Under the pieces are notes generated by a model. It was not told the DNA's origin. It saw nothing but the letters and a program-made list of their open reading frames with translations, and ran no database searches. Both the position numbers and the translations under genes were made by a program. This document shows, piece by piece, positions 46,803 to 55,513 of a stretch of 64,000 bases of DNA; within the stretch, counting starts at the first letter, position 1; every line of letters starts with the position of its first letter. Source of the DNA: Thalassotalea algicola (GTDB taxonomy: Bacteria > Pseudomonadota > Gammaproteobacteria > Enterobacterales > Alteromonadaceae); contig NZ_JABBXH010000004.1 of NCBI RefSeq assembly GCF_012932965.1, positions 1-64,000 of the forward strand, given 5' to 3'.

Positions 46803-47471
46803 TTAATCGTCAGAACCAAAAGCACCTAATAAATGTAAAAGGTGAACAAAAATGTTGTAGATATTTAAATACAATGAAACCGTCGCACGAATATAGTTTG
46901 TTTCGCCGCCGTGGATAATACGGCTAGTATCAAATAGAATTAAGCCCGACATAATCATAATAATTGCTGCACTAATTGCTAATGATACCGCTGGTACAGC
47001 AAAGAATATATTTGCAATTCCGGCAATCAAACAAACAATTAAACCAACCATTAAGAAGCCGCCCATAAATGAGAAGTCTTTCTTACTAGTTAACGCATAA
47101 CCTGAAAGTGCAAAAAATATTAAAGCGGTCCCGCCTAAAGCTTGCATGATTAAAGAACCACCATTAGGTAGTGCAGCATACATATTAAGCAATGGGCCTA
47201 ATGACGCCCCCATTAAGCCAGTAAATGCAAATATCCAGAATAAACCACTAGCTTTATCTGCTTGCTTGTGAACAACAAATAATAAACCGAAAGCAACTAA
47301 CGTCATTACTAATGCCGCCATGTGCGACAAATTCATCGCCATTGAAACACCAGCCGTAACTGCACTAAATGCTAGGGTCATACCTAAAAGCATGTAAGTA
47401 TTTTTCAATACTTTGTTAATTTCAATTGCACTGCGTTGACTGGCAGCACCTAGATTCATATTTGTTTGCAT
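46803..47471 (-). CDS. yccA: Bax inhibitor-1 family membrane protein YccA
   Basis: A 222-residue inner-membrane protein with about seven helices and the BI-1 signatures NTYMLLGMTLAFSAVTAG near the N-terminus and YLNIYNIFVHLLHLLGAFGSDD at the end (Asp residues of the BI-1 di-aspartate region). E. coli YccA (219 residues) is a substrate and modulator of the FtsH protease. In E. coli it also neighbours tusE and a tRNA-Ser gene, the same association as here. Confidence 0.9.
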   Translation of the reverse strand: MQTNMNLGAASQRSAIEINKVLKNTYMLLGMTLAFSAVTAGVSMAMNLSHMAALVMTLVAFGLLFVVHKQADKASGLFWIFAFTGLMGASLGPLLNMYAALPNGGSLIMQALGGTALIFFALSGYALTSKKDFSFMGGFLMVGLIVCLIAGIANIFFAVPAVSLAISAAIIMIMSGLILFDTSRIIHGGETNYIRATVSLYLNIYNIFVHLLHLLGAFGSDD

Positions 47472-47589
47472 AAACCTTCCTCTATGAACTTATAAAGCTA
47501 ATTATGTAGATAAGGGCAATTAAATAAAGTTCAAGCCTTATCACTATATTTTGACATATTATGGCATGGTGTTTTTCAAAATACTATGC

Positions 47590-48186
47590 CTAAAGCTGTT
47601 GGAATTGCTCTATTATTTGTTTTCTTTTGTAACAATTCATACTGTGGTCATTGACCATACCACATGCTTGCATATGAGCATAAATTATTGTTGAACCAAC
47701 AAATTTGAAGCCTCGTTTTTTTAAATCCTTACTGAAGGCATCAGACTCTTCTGACGTAGCAGGGTAGTCCGAATTACTCTTAAAAGAGTTTACAATGGTC
47801 TTATTATTGACAAAAGCCCATTGGTAATTTGAAAAGCTGCCAAATTCTTTTTGTATAGCAATAAAAAGCTTGGCGTTGTTAATTGCAGCTTCAATTTTTC
47901 CCCTATGCCTTATTATCTCAGTGTTTTGTACTAACTCATTTACATCTTGTTCAGTAAATTTAGCCACTTTAGCTACATCGAAGTTGGCAAAGGCCTTTCT
48001 ATATCCTTCTCGTCTTTTCAAAATGGTATACCAACTTAAGCCTGCTTGAGCAGATTCTAAAGTTAAATATTCAAATAATTTTTGATCGTCGTAGACGGGA
48101 ATTCCCCATTCGTCATCATGATAGGCTACATAGTCGGCTTTAGATTCATCAAGCCAAGGGCAGCGGGATACTTTTTCAGTTGGCAT
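47590..48186 (-). CDS. tag: DNA-3-methyladenine glycosylase I
   Basis: Removes 3-methyladenine from alkylated DNA. The 198-residue product (E. coli Tag 187) has RCPWLDESKADYVAYHDDEWG at the N-terminus with zinc Cys, LTLESAQAGLSWYTIL with the catalytic region, and a C-terminal zinc segment MQACGMVNDHSMNC. An upstream in-frame ATG at 48216 exists. I prefer 48186, preceded by AGAAGGA at good spacing. A single-gene unit. Confidence 0.95.
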   Translation of the reverse strand: MPTEKVSRCPWLDESKADYVAYHDDEWGIPVYDDQKLFEYLTLESAQAGLSWYTILKRREGYRKAFANFDVAKVAKFTEQDVNELVQNTEIIRHRGKIEAAINNAKLFIAIQKEFGSFSNYQWAFVNNKTIVNSFKSNSDYPATSEESDAFSKDLKKRGFKFVGSTIIYAHMQACGMVNDHSMNCYKRKQIIEQFQQL

Positions 48187-48261
48187 CAGTTTTCCTTCTG
48201 ATTGATTCACCAGCAATTTGTATAAAAAGCTAGCAGTTGATAATTATTTTTGAATTTTCGC

Positions 48262-48290
48262 TTTACAACGTTTTAGCTACACATTAATAT
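48262..48290 (+). promoter_or_regulatory. Promoter of the first tRNA-Ser
   Basis: TTTACA (48262-48267) and TAATAT (48285-48290) are 17 nt apart and are followed by TCGCTCCGTC, a GC-rich discriminator. It ends 35 bp before the tRNA. Confidence 0.6.
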
Positions 48291-48325
48291 TCGCTCCGTC
48301 TTAAGGCAAGTGTCTTAAGACTATT

Positions 48326-48416
48326 GGTGAGATGGCTGAGTGGTCGAAAGCACCGGTCTTGAAAACCGGCAAGGGTTTGTAGCCCTTCTAGGGTTCAAAT
48401 CCCTATCTCACCGCCA
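48326..48416 (+). tRNA. tRNA-Ser (UGA), copy 1
   Basis: A 91-nt class II tRNA with acceptor GGTGAGA/TCTCACC, anticodon TGA in CTTGAAA, a long variable arm and encoded CCA. It differs from the copy at 49927 by a compensated base pair in the variable arm. Confidence 0.97.
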
Positions 48417-48425
48417 TATTAAAAA

Positions 48426-48457
48426 TAAAAATGCCTCGCATAAGCGGGGCATTTTTG
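48426..48457 (+). terminator. Terminator after tRNA-Ser copy 1; description of the following gap
   Basis: AAAATGCCTCGC, loop ATAA, GCGGGGCATTTTT. The 279 bp from here to the HDOD gene are AT-rich with no further feature that I can support beyond a possible ATG-started 14-codon stretch at about 48635. Confidence 0.9.
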
Positions 48458-48736
48458 TTTATGCCAGTCAGAAAAATATTTCCTAAGCCCTAATCCCATC
48501 GTTATAAAAATTAAAGTATTTAAGTTTTTTCAAATATAACTTTAAAGGTTCATTTCCTTTTCTTGAGTGTCGAACAAACACCTATTCTGTGCCCTTATTA
48601 TTCTAAAACCATGTTCTAAGACAAGGTTTGATTAATGAAAGAGCTTAACGTTATTGCGCAAAAATATAATGTTCTATAATTTTAATATTCATTAGCAGAA
48701 TGCGAAATTCTAATCATCAAATAGGTAGTTATTTTT

Positions 48737-49801
48737 GTGTTTAAAACTTTGTTGTATTCAATTTTTCCTTCTTTTAAATCACCAGAAGTACAGCCAAATT
48801 TCGAATATTTTGAACATACTAAAAATGATGGAAGTATAGTAGAGCAGTCCAATGCTAACTACACAGTTAATAAAACAATAGTTAATAATGCCAATGAAGT
48901 AAGTTCGGCGCTGTTCCTTTCATTTCTTTTTGGAGAAAGCACCGACAAAGTCGTAGAAGATCAATTAAGCTGTTTTGTGTCTAATAAAATTGAGTTCCTC
49001 TTAAAAAAACAAAGTAGTAAGTTAATAGATGCTTTGCCTGTAATGCCTGCAACTATCGCTCTTTTGATAAATGAACTTAAATCAGAAGAATTTAATACCG
49101 ATATTTTAATCTCTTCGATAAATTCAGAGCCTAGTATTGCAACAGAAGTTATTAAACTCGCAAATTCTGCAAAATATAAACGAGGCGAAAAGGAAGTTAC
49201 TGATTTAAAAGCAGCCTTTATGAGTATGGGTAAGCAAGGATTGTTAGAAGGGGTTATTTACCATTACATAAATGACTTTAAACCTGTAGCAAGTGTTTAT
49301 TATCGTCAATTTGGCGAAAAAATTTGGCAGCATTGCCATCAAACAGCAGAATATACTCAAGCGCTTACTATAAGGTTAGGGCATCCAGAGCTTAGTGCTA
49401 CAGCCTACTTTTTAGGGCTAATTGTTAACCTAGGCCATATGATAATTTTCCAATTAATGACGGATGCGTTTAGTTGTATAGACCCCAATAGCTCACCCAA
49501 CTCAGAAGGGTTTAAAAGGCTAATAAACCTATATTCTATAAAGTTAACGTATACAATTGCTAAAACATGGCAATTACCTGAAGTAATATTACAGGCAATA
49601 GCAATTCAGGCTCAAACTGAGAATTGTCACCAGCTTACGAAATATAAAGAAAGACAACCTCTTGCAATTGCTTGTTATGAAGCTAATAAACTTAGCGAAT
49701 TAGTTAGCCTTAAAAACGTAAATTTAATTGACAGTGATGCATTAGATGAAGCTTTATCGAAAAACCCACTAGTAGAAGAAATGACATCGTTAATCGAGTA
49801 A
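48737..49801 (+). CDS. HDOD-domain signalling protein
   Basis: A 354-residue soluble protein. An N-terminal region of about 95 residues of unknown fold precedes an HDOD domain (LPVMPATIALLINELKSEEF, SEPSIATEVIKLANSAKYKRG, DLKAAFMSMGKQGLLEGVIYHYI, about 102-300). HDOD domains look like HD phosphohydrolases but usually lack the metal His-Asp pair and act in signalling. I see no HD dyad in the expected place. GTG start. It lies between two tRNA-Ser genes with no operon partner. Confidence 0.82.
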   Translation: MFKTLLYSIFPSFKSPEVQPNFEYFEHTKNDGSIVEQSNANYTVNKTIVNNANEVSSALFLSFLFGESTDKVVEDQLSCFVSNKIEFLLKKQSSKLIDALPVMPATIALLINELKSEEFNTDILISSINSEPSIATEVIKLANSAKYKRGEKEVTDLKAAFMSMGKQGLLEGVIYHYINDFKPVASVYYRQFGEKIWQHCHQTAEYTQALTIRLGHPELSATAYFLGLIVNLGHMIIFQLMTDAFSCIDPNSSPNSEGFKRLINLYSIKLTYTIAKTWQLPEVILQAIAIQAQTENCHQLTKYKERQPLAIACYEANKLSELVSLKNVNLIDSDALDEALSKNPLVEEMTSLIE

Positions 49802-49926
49802 AAAAAGACTTCATTGAACGAATTACAAGCAAATAAAGGCTTTCTTAACATTTATATTAAATAAAGGCTTTACAAGCCGTATGTCAGGATTTATTATGCG
49901 CACCGTTTCCAGATAATGGAAACATT

Positions 49927-50017
49927 GGTGAGATGGCTGAGTGGTCGAAAGCACCGGTCTTGAAAACCGGCATGGGTTTGTAGCCCATCTAGGGTTCAAA
50001 TCCCTATCTCACCGCCA
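49927..50017 (+). tRNA. tRNA-Ser (UGA), copy 2
   Basis: A 91-nt copy of the tRNA at 48326. The only differences are in the variable arm (GCAAGGG...CCCTTC versus GCATGGG...CCCATC), an A-T to T-A swap that keeps pairing. The five bases upstream (CATTG) do not extend the identity far. Confidence 0.97.
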
Positions 50018-50021
50018 TATA

Positions 50022-50054
50022 CAAAAAACCCGATTCGAAAGAGTCGGGTTTTTG
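50022..50054 (+). terminator. Terminator after tRNA-Ser copy 2
   Basis: AAAACCCGATTC, loop GAAA, GAGTCGGGTTTTT, with one T-G pair. Confidence 0.9.
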
Positions 50055-50132
50055 TGTTTTAGGGAATCGGAATTGTTAGCATAATATTAAGTTGATTAAA
50101 TGCTCAAATTCCAAATCAAAAGCGGTTAAGGC

Positions 50133-50885
50133 TTATAAACCACTCATTTCTTTATTTACAGTAATAAGTTCATTCCATTGATTTTTGAACGATTTATTAT
50201 AGTTTTTTTGAAATGCTTTAAAGCTACCTTCGCCATATAGCTCTTCAAAATGTTTGTTAAACTCCCAATCTTCATCCCATTCTGCAAATGAACCCATCGA
50301 CGATAATGCCAGCAAGTGACGCCCATTTTTATGGCCTTGAATAAATTGATTGTCCATTACTACCCAATATTTAGTTTTGCCAATTTTGTCGAGCGTTTTT
50401 TTAACTTGCATTAATAGATATTTACCTACGGTGGGATCATAGCTTTTACTTACTGTTAAATATCTTGCCATAAACATTTTAGGATTATCTGCTTTATCTA
50501 AGTTATTTATTTCTAACCCTTTCATTACGCGCCACAGTTCTCCTTGTTTATATTTACTAATGTAGGGGTTGATATTGTCTGCCCAATCGTCATCGTGTTT
50601 TTGATTGTCTGGTCTAGCATCCAATTCTGAATGACTTACAGGGCCCATCACCCAAATTAAATCATTTGTATTAGGGCCATAAGTTACATTGTATATCTTT
50701 GTTATAAGAGGGGGTTTTGTGTGGTATTTCTTGATATGCGCTCGCATATTTTTAGTGAATTTTTTGGCGTTCTTGTTATCTACAGTAAAACGAAATGTAT
50801 CCCACTGTGTATAAGATTTTGCTTCATCCGCAATTGATGCTGCAGCGAATGTTATAACTGCTATTAATGTTGCAATTTTTTTCAT
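50133..50885 (-). CDS. Secreted protein of unknown function (250 residues)
   Basis: A cleavable signal peptide (ITFAAASIADE, cut near residue 19) is followed by an acidic-to-basic, Lys- and Trp-rich body with no Cys in the mature part. Two halves are similar in pattern (VMGPVSHSELDARPDN... and LLALSSMGSFAEWDEDWEF...), each with Trp/Asp-rich stretches, as in ferredoxin-like (ABM/stress-responsive) dimeric domains. I do not recognise the family. It is transcribed alone with a long unannotated region before it. Confidence 0.6.
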   Translation of the reverse strand: MKKIATLIAVITFAAASIADEAKSYTQWDTFRFTVDNKNAKKFTKNMRAHIKKYHTKPPLITKIYNVTYGPNTNDLIWVMGPVSHSELDARPDNQKHDDDWADNINPYISKYKQGELWRVMKGLEINNLDKADNPKMFMARYLTVSKSYDPTVGKYLLMQVKKTLDKIGKTKYWVVMDNQFIQGHKNGRHLLALSSMGSFAEWDEDWEFNKHFEELYGEGSFKAFQKNYNKSFKNQWNELITVNKEMSGL

Positions 50886-51046
50886 AATAGTACCTAAGAG
50901 TATACTATTACAGCTTTAGCCAGGTGGCCGAAGAAGACTTCAATAATATTGATTGAAAAGCAAGCGCAGTATAGTACAAGCTAGCGATTTTTACGTACTA
51001 AAAACTTTGGTCACTCAACGTACGATTTGCTATCTCAACCTTAAGG

Positions 51047-51157
51047 TTTTGTATTAATTAATTTCACTCCTAATTAGTTTACCTTTCCATAAACATTCAA
51101 TATTCCGATAAAAATTGAATAAATAGTTGTTTTTGTATTAATTTCACACTAATAATG
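51047..51157. repeat. Imperfect direct repeat in the 50886-51234 gap
   Basis: The 349-bp gap between the secreted protein and the small membrane protein has no ORF or RNA that I can support. It contains TTTTGTATTAATTAATTTCAC-type sequence at 51047-51077 and a related copy starting TTTTGTATTAATTTCAC at 51131-51157, 84 bp apart. They might be regulator sites or simple AT-rich chance. Confidence 0.35.
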
Positions 51158-51234
51158 GGTGATAAATGAACGATGAGTTCATTTCGCTAAATATACCTAA
51201 TAAAAATAAATTTTAGTATGAGAAGGATATAGAT

Positions 51235-51669
51235 ATGGGGAATTCGAATACCGGAGTGGTTATTGAAAACGAGCACTTATTCAGATCACTAATTTGTGCG
51301 CCAGTTGCCATATTCTTTGCGTTGTTGGCACAACAATGGATTACGACGTCAGGCGCTATCGTGATGAGTGTTATTTTTGTCATAATTGCGCTAATTTTCA
51401 TGTTAAGCACGCTTTCATATGCAGCGTACTACACTAATGAGCGTTTTGAAGGTAAAGCTGAGCCTTTATTCAAAAATAACAACTTGTCTAAATTTGTTGT
51501 TTTTACTCTTTTGACTGCTTTATTAGTACCAGTAGCGGTTAATGTCGTGCCTTCTGAAGCTCACATGGTGTTTAAAGTCATATTTACGTTATCAGCATTA
51601 TATGTCGTGCTTAGTGCACTTGCCTTTGCTGCTTTTTATACTAACGATTACTTTGCAGAAAGTAGTTAG
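51235..51669 (+). CDS. Small four-helix membrane protein with internal duplication
   Basis: A 144-residue protein with four predicted membrane helices and no signal peptide. Residues near 58-72 (LSTLSYAAYYTNERF) repeat near 125-140 (LSALAFAAFYTNDYF), each ending a helix pair (VIFVIIALIF and VIFTLSALYV), so the protein is built from two tandem copies of a two-helix unit. SD AGAAGGA lies 9 bp before the ATG. I do not recognise the family. A stem-loop at 51684-51710 follows and separates it from the convergent ArsR gene. Confidence 0.7.
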   Translation: MGNSNTGVVIENEHLFRSLICAPVAIFFALLAQQWITTSGAIVMSVIFVIIALIFMLSTLSYAAYYTNERFEGKAEPLFKNNNLSKFVVFTLLTALLVPVAVNVVPSEAHMVFKVIFTLSALYVVLSALAFAAFYTNDYFAESS

Positions 51670-51683
51670 ATGACAACTTAACC

Positions 51684-51710
51684 AAAGAGCAGCTATATTA
51701 GTTGCTCTTT
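51684..51710. terminator. Stem-loop between membrane protein and ArsR gene
   Basis: AAAGAGCA pairs with TGCTCTTT with three inner pairs. T runs are short on both sides, so this is a probable rather than certain bidirectional terminator. Confidence 0.55.
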
Positions 51711-51736
51711 AATCATAACATTAGGTAATGTCGATA

Positions 51737-52051
51737 TTACTGTTCAGTATTACCACAGAACTCTTCATATAAAAGCTCAATCAATTTCAATACAACAGGG
51801 TTTGCAACTCGATAATAGATAGTTTGTGATTTTCTAGTTGTTGCTACTAACTCTTCGTTTCTTAATCTTGCTAAATGTTGTGATAGAGCAGATTGGCTTA
51901 TATCGATTAGATCATTGAGTTCACCTACAGAAAGCTCTTGCCCACCTAAGTGACATAATATAAGTAATCTATATTCGTTACTCATAGATTTTAATAGTTG
52001 TGCAGCGAGTTTGGCATTTTCTACTATGTTATCTAAGTCTTTTACTTCCAT
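51737..52051 (-). CDS. ArsR/SmtB regulator with BigR/YgaV-like cysteines
   Basis: A 104-residue winged-helix repressor (SMSNEYRLLILCHLGGQELSVGELNDLIDISQSALSQHLARL). It has only two Cys, at about 33 (ILCHL) and 99 (EEFCG). Those are the positions of the two sulfide/persulfide-sensing Cys of BigR, SqrR and YgaV, and metal-site motifs such as ELCV(C/G)D are absent. It is divergent from an operon ending in a DUF2892-rhodanese pair, the two parts of YgaP, which YgaV controls in E. coli. Two palindromes in the shared promoter region are probable operators. Confidence 0.85.
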   Translation of the reverse strand: MEVKDLDNIVENAKLAAQLLKSMSNEYRLLILCHLGGQELSVGELNDLIDISQSALSQHLARLRNEELVATTRKSQTIYYRVANPVVLKLIELLYEEFCGNTEQ

Positions 52052-52083
52052 CTAAAACACCCTAATTAGTCAATTGAATTTAT

Positions 52084-52099
52084 ATTAGACATTTCTAAT
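52084..52099. promoter_or_regulatory. Probable operator palindrome 1 of the ArsR-type regulator
   Basis: ATTAG-N6-CTAAT, 33 bp before the regulator start on the minus strand. It is a perfect inverted repeat of the 5-bp arms. Confidence 0.6.
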
Positions 52100-52126
52100 G
52101 TAAAAGTCTATATTAGCAATATATAA

Positions 52127-52142
52127 ATTAGGAATTTCTAAT
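52127..52142. promoter_or_regulatory. Probable operator palindrome 2 of the ArsR-type regulator
   Basis: ATTAG-N6-CTAAT again, 13 bp before the exporter start. Its centre is 43 bp (about four helical turns) from the first palindrome, so two dimers would bind the same face of the DNA. Confidence 0.6.
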
Positions 52143-52155
52143 ATAAGGTTTTACA

Positions 52156-54711
52156 TTGAGTTATTCGAAGATTTTACAGTATGCGCTGGATAAACCGAAA
52201 ACAATCTATTTAGCGTTGTTGCTATTGGTTATTGCAACCTTATCGTTGTTTCCGCTTCTCCAAATAGATACAGATCCAGAAAATATGTTAAGTCGCGAAG
52301 CACCAGCAAGGGTGTTTCATAATCAGACTAAATCAAAATTTACGATGCACGATATGGTGGTAATTGGTGCAGTTAGTAATGAAAGTGTTTTCACGCAAGC
52401 AAGACTTTCTGATATTAACAAAGTCTCTAATTTTGTTTTATCTCTCGACGGGGTGATTAAGCAAGATTTATTGGCACTCAACGTAGTTGACAATATTAAG
52501 CAAGAACGAAATGAACAAGACGAAAATTTAGGTATTCGGTTTGAATATTTAATGAAACAGTCTCCACATTCTGAAGAAGAGGCAAAAGCGGTGAAACATG
52601 CTGTTAAACGTTTGCCTATGCTGGACAATACCTTGGTATCTGGCGATGATAAAGCGGTCGCTATTTATGTCCCTATTAAATCAAAAGACCTTAGTTATTC
52701 AATTGCTGAACAAGTTAGAGAATTTACAAATAATTTGGATTCAACACTTCAGTTTTATATCACTGGTTTACCTGTAGCAGAAGATCAATTCGGCTATGAA
52801 ATGTTTGTTCAAATGGGCGTGGCAGCGCCACTAGCTGGTGTAGCTATTTTCCTGTTACTTTGGTATTTCTTCCGTAATTTTCCGCTGATTTTTGCACCTA
52901 TGATAGTAGCAATGGCTACCGTTGTTATAACCATGGGTAGCCTAATTGGTATGGGGTTTACAGTTCATATCATGTCTTCAATGATTGCCATTTTCTTAAT
53001 GCCTATAGCAGTAGTTGATTCTGTTCATATTCTCTCTGAATTTTCTGAGCACTATAAAAAAGGCGATGATGTAAAAGCTACCTTAAAGAAAGTGATGTCT
53101 CACCTCTACACGCCAATGCTATATACATCGGTAACGTCGGCCGTTGGTTTTTACTCGTTAATGCTTACACCAATTCCTCCAGTAAAAGTTTTTGGTGCGT
53201 TTATTGGTAGTGGGATTTTATTAGCATTTGTATTAACTATTATTTTTATTCCTGCATATGTATCGCGTCTTTCAGAGCAAACTCTCGAGCGTTTGCATCT
53301 AGCAGTAAGTCGACTTGAGCGAAAAAGTGCGCTTTCAAAAACTTTATTAGTACTAGGTGGTTTCGCTCAAAATAAGGCAAAGCTTATTTTAATGAGCTTT
53401 ATCGCTGTTTTTGTTTTTAGTATTGAGGGAATCAATCGTATTGAAATTAACGATAATCCAACTAATTGGTTCAAGACTGATCATGAAATTCGAGTAGCAG
53501 ATAAAACGTTAAACGCACATTTCGCGGGTACTTATGATGCTTGGTTAGTACTCGATACAAGTTTAAATAAAGAAGAAATCAATGCGACCCAGCTTACGGA
53601 GTTGCTGGCACCTTTAGTAACAGCTAGTGTTGTAAACAAAAATTTAGCACAAGAATTAACTTTGGCTAGTAAAGGTAAACAATTGTTTAGTGAACAACTA
53701 CTCGTTCAACTTGATGATCTAAGCTTTGACGCTGACGAAAAGTACCAAACACAAATAAGTAAAATAATCGCTTTAGTTGATTATGAATTAACTAAACAAA
53801 AAACTTTTATGCAACCAGATATGCTGAATTGGATAGCCAAACTTCAGTCTGAATTAATAAATACTGGTTTAGTCGGCAAAGTTAATAGTCTTGCTGACAT
53901 TGTGAGAACGGTTAACAGAGAGCTATTTTCAGGAAATGAGGAAGACTTTGTTATTCCAGCGTCCGCAAGCGGTGTCGCACAAACGTTGTTGCAGTATCAG
54001 TCTTCTCATCGACCCAAAGATTTGTGGCATTTTGTTACTAAAGACTACACGTCAAGCTTACTATGGTTACAAATGACAAGTGGAGATAATCAACATACCA
54101 CACAAGTAGTACAGTGGGTTGAAAATTACGTTGCGGCAAACCCAGCGCCTATAGATATCAATGTTAACTGGGCAGGTAAATCTTATCTTAATATCGTGTG
54201 GCAAGATGCAATGGTCAGTGGCATGTTAGATAGTTTGTTATCAAGCTTTGCTATTGTCTTTTTAATGATGGTTCTGCTGTTTAGATCAGTTAAATATGGC
54301 GTATTAGCAATGTTGCCCTTAACATTTACTATTACAATGATTTATGGACTGATTGGCTGGCTTGGTAAGTCGTACGATATGCCAATTGCAGTTTTATCCG
54401 CTCTGACACTTGGCTTGTCGATAGACTTTGCTATTCATTTCTTACAACGTACTAGAGAACTAGAAATAAAACTAGGTAGCCTATTGATTGCTTTACAAGC
54501 AATGTTCAATGAGCCAAGTAGAGCGATCTCTCGAAATGCTATTGTTATCGCTATTGGGTTTACTCCTTTGTTGCTTTCTCCATTAGTTCCCTATGTCACT
54601 GTAGGCGCTTTTCTCGCAAGCATCATGGCAATATCTGCATTAGTCACGTTAATACTGTTGCCAGCTTGTTTAACATTGCTAAACGGTAATTCTTTAAGGA
54701 GAAAATTATGA
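52156..54711 (+). CDS. MMPL/RND-family exporter
   Basis: An 851-residue inner-membrane protein of the MmpL/HpnN-like RND branch with 12 helices in two groups of six. The short periplasmic loop near residues 40-190 contains DPENMLSREAPARVF, and SGMLDSLLSSFAIVFLMMVLLF and LSIDFAIHFLQRTREL mark the second half. This branch usually moves lipid-like molecules. TTG start with AAGG upstream. First gene of an operon with a LolA-like protein, barrel, DUF2892 and rhodanese; the last two genes suggest a link with sulfur compounds. Confidence 0.85.
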   Translation: MSYSKILQYALDKPKTIYLALLLLVIATLSLFPLLQIDTDPENMLSREAPARVFHNQTKSKFTMHDMVVIGAVSNESVFTQARLSDINKVSNFVLSLDGVIKQDLLALNVVDNIKQERNEQDENLGIRFEYLMKQSPHSEEEAKAVKHAVKRLPMLDNTLVSGDDKAVAIYVPIKSKDLSYSIAEQVREFTNNLDSTLQFYITGLPVAEDQFGYEMFVQMGVAAPLAGVAIFLLLWYFFRNFPLIFAPMIVAMATVVITMGSLIGMGFTVHIMSSMIAIFLMPIAVVDSVHILSEFSEHYKKGDDVKATLKKVMSHLYTPMLYTSVTSAVGFYSLMLTPIPPVKVFGAFIGSGILLAFVLTIIFIPAYVSRLSEQTLERLHLAVSRLERKSALSKTLLVLGGFAQNKAKLILMSFIAVFVFSIEGINRIEINDNPTNWFKTDHEIRVADKTLNAHFAGTYDAWLVLDTSLNKEEINATQLTELLAPLVTASVVNKNLAQELTLASKGKQLFSEQLLVQLDDLSFDADEKYQTQISKIIALVDYELTKQKTFMQPDMLNWIAKLQSELINTGLVGKVNSLADIVRTVNRELFSGNEEDFVIPASASGVAQTLLQYQSSHRPKDLWHFVTKDYTSSLLWLQMTSGDNQHTTQVVQWVENYVAANPAPIDINVNWAGKSYLNIVWQDAMVSGMLDSLLSSFAIVFLMMVLLFRSVKYGVLAMLPLTFTITMIYGLIGWLGKSYDMPIAVLSALTLGLSIDFAIHFLQRTRELEIKLGSLLIALQAMFNEPSRAISRNAIVIAIGFTPLLLSPLVPYVTVGAFLASIMAISALVTLILLPACLTLLNGNSLRRKL

Positions 54712-55508
54712 ATTCGTTTATTAGTAAATTGGCACTCGTTTACTGTTTGAGTCAGATGAGCTTCGGTTATGCAGAGGAGTCATTAACTGCACAACAAATA
54801 ATTAATAAAAGTAATTTAGCATCATACTACGCCGGTAATGATGGTCGTGCCCAAGCGAGAATGGTCATTGTCGATGGTAAAGGTCAAAAGCAAATACGCC
54901 AATTTACAATTTTGCGCAAAGATATAGAGGACTTAGGCGATCAACAAATGATGGTGTTTTTTTCGCGCCCTACAGACGTTAAAGGCACAGTTTTTCGCGT
55001 GAATAAAAAGATAAATTCTGATGACGAGCGATGGTTGTATTTACCAGCGTTAGATTTAGTAAAACGAATTTCGGCAGGGGATAAACGTACGTCATTTGTT
55101 GGTTCTAATTTTTACTATGAAGACGTCTCTGGGCGTAACCCACAAGAAGATAATCTTACACTTTTAACTAGTAATGAGGATAACAAGCATTACTTGCTAA
55201 AAGGGCAGCCGAAATCGCCTGAATCTGTGGAGTTCAGCTACTATCAGGCTAAAATTGACAAAAAAACCTTCATGCCAGTAAATGTAGTTTACTTCGATCA
55301 AACGGGTAGTAAATTACGTGAAATGAAGGTGTTGAAAATGAAAAATGTACAAGGCCATCCAACGGTAGTTCATTCTCGAATCCACCAGTTTTCTGATAAT
55401 AGCTATACCGACTTGCAGTTTAGAGGGGTTGCTTATGATGTTGGTCTGCCTAGTACTGTTTTTACCGAACGTAGTTTGCGAACTGTGCCTAAAAAGTGGC
55501 TTAAGTAG
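54708..55508 (+). CDS. LolA-like outer-membrane lipoprotein-sorting protein
   Basis: A 266-residue periplasmic protein with signal peptide (cut after GYAEE or nearby). The fold is like LolA/LolB (beta barrel with lid): DDERWLYLPALDLVKRISAGDKRTSFVGSNFYYEDVSGR is the conserved stretch of this family, which commonly sits with MMPL exporters. It overlaps the exporter by 4 bp (ATGA), so it is probably its periplasmic carrier. Confidence 0.82.
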   Translation: MNSFISKLALVYCLSQMSFGYAEESLTAQQIINKSNLASYYAGNDGRAQARMVIVDGKGQKQIRQFTILRKDIEDLGDQQMMVFFSRPTDVKGTVFRVNKKINSDDERWLYLPALDLVKRISAGDKRTSFVGSNFYYEDVSGRNPQEDNLTLLTSNEDNKHYLLKGQPKSPESVEFSYYQAKIDKKTFMPVNVVYFDQTGSKLREMKVLKMKNVQGHPTVVHSRIHQFSDNSYTDLQFRGVAYDVGLPSTVFTERSLRTVPKKWLK

Positions 55509-55513
55509 TACTG

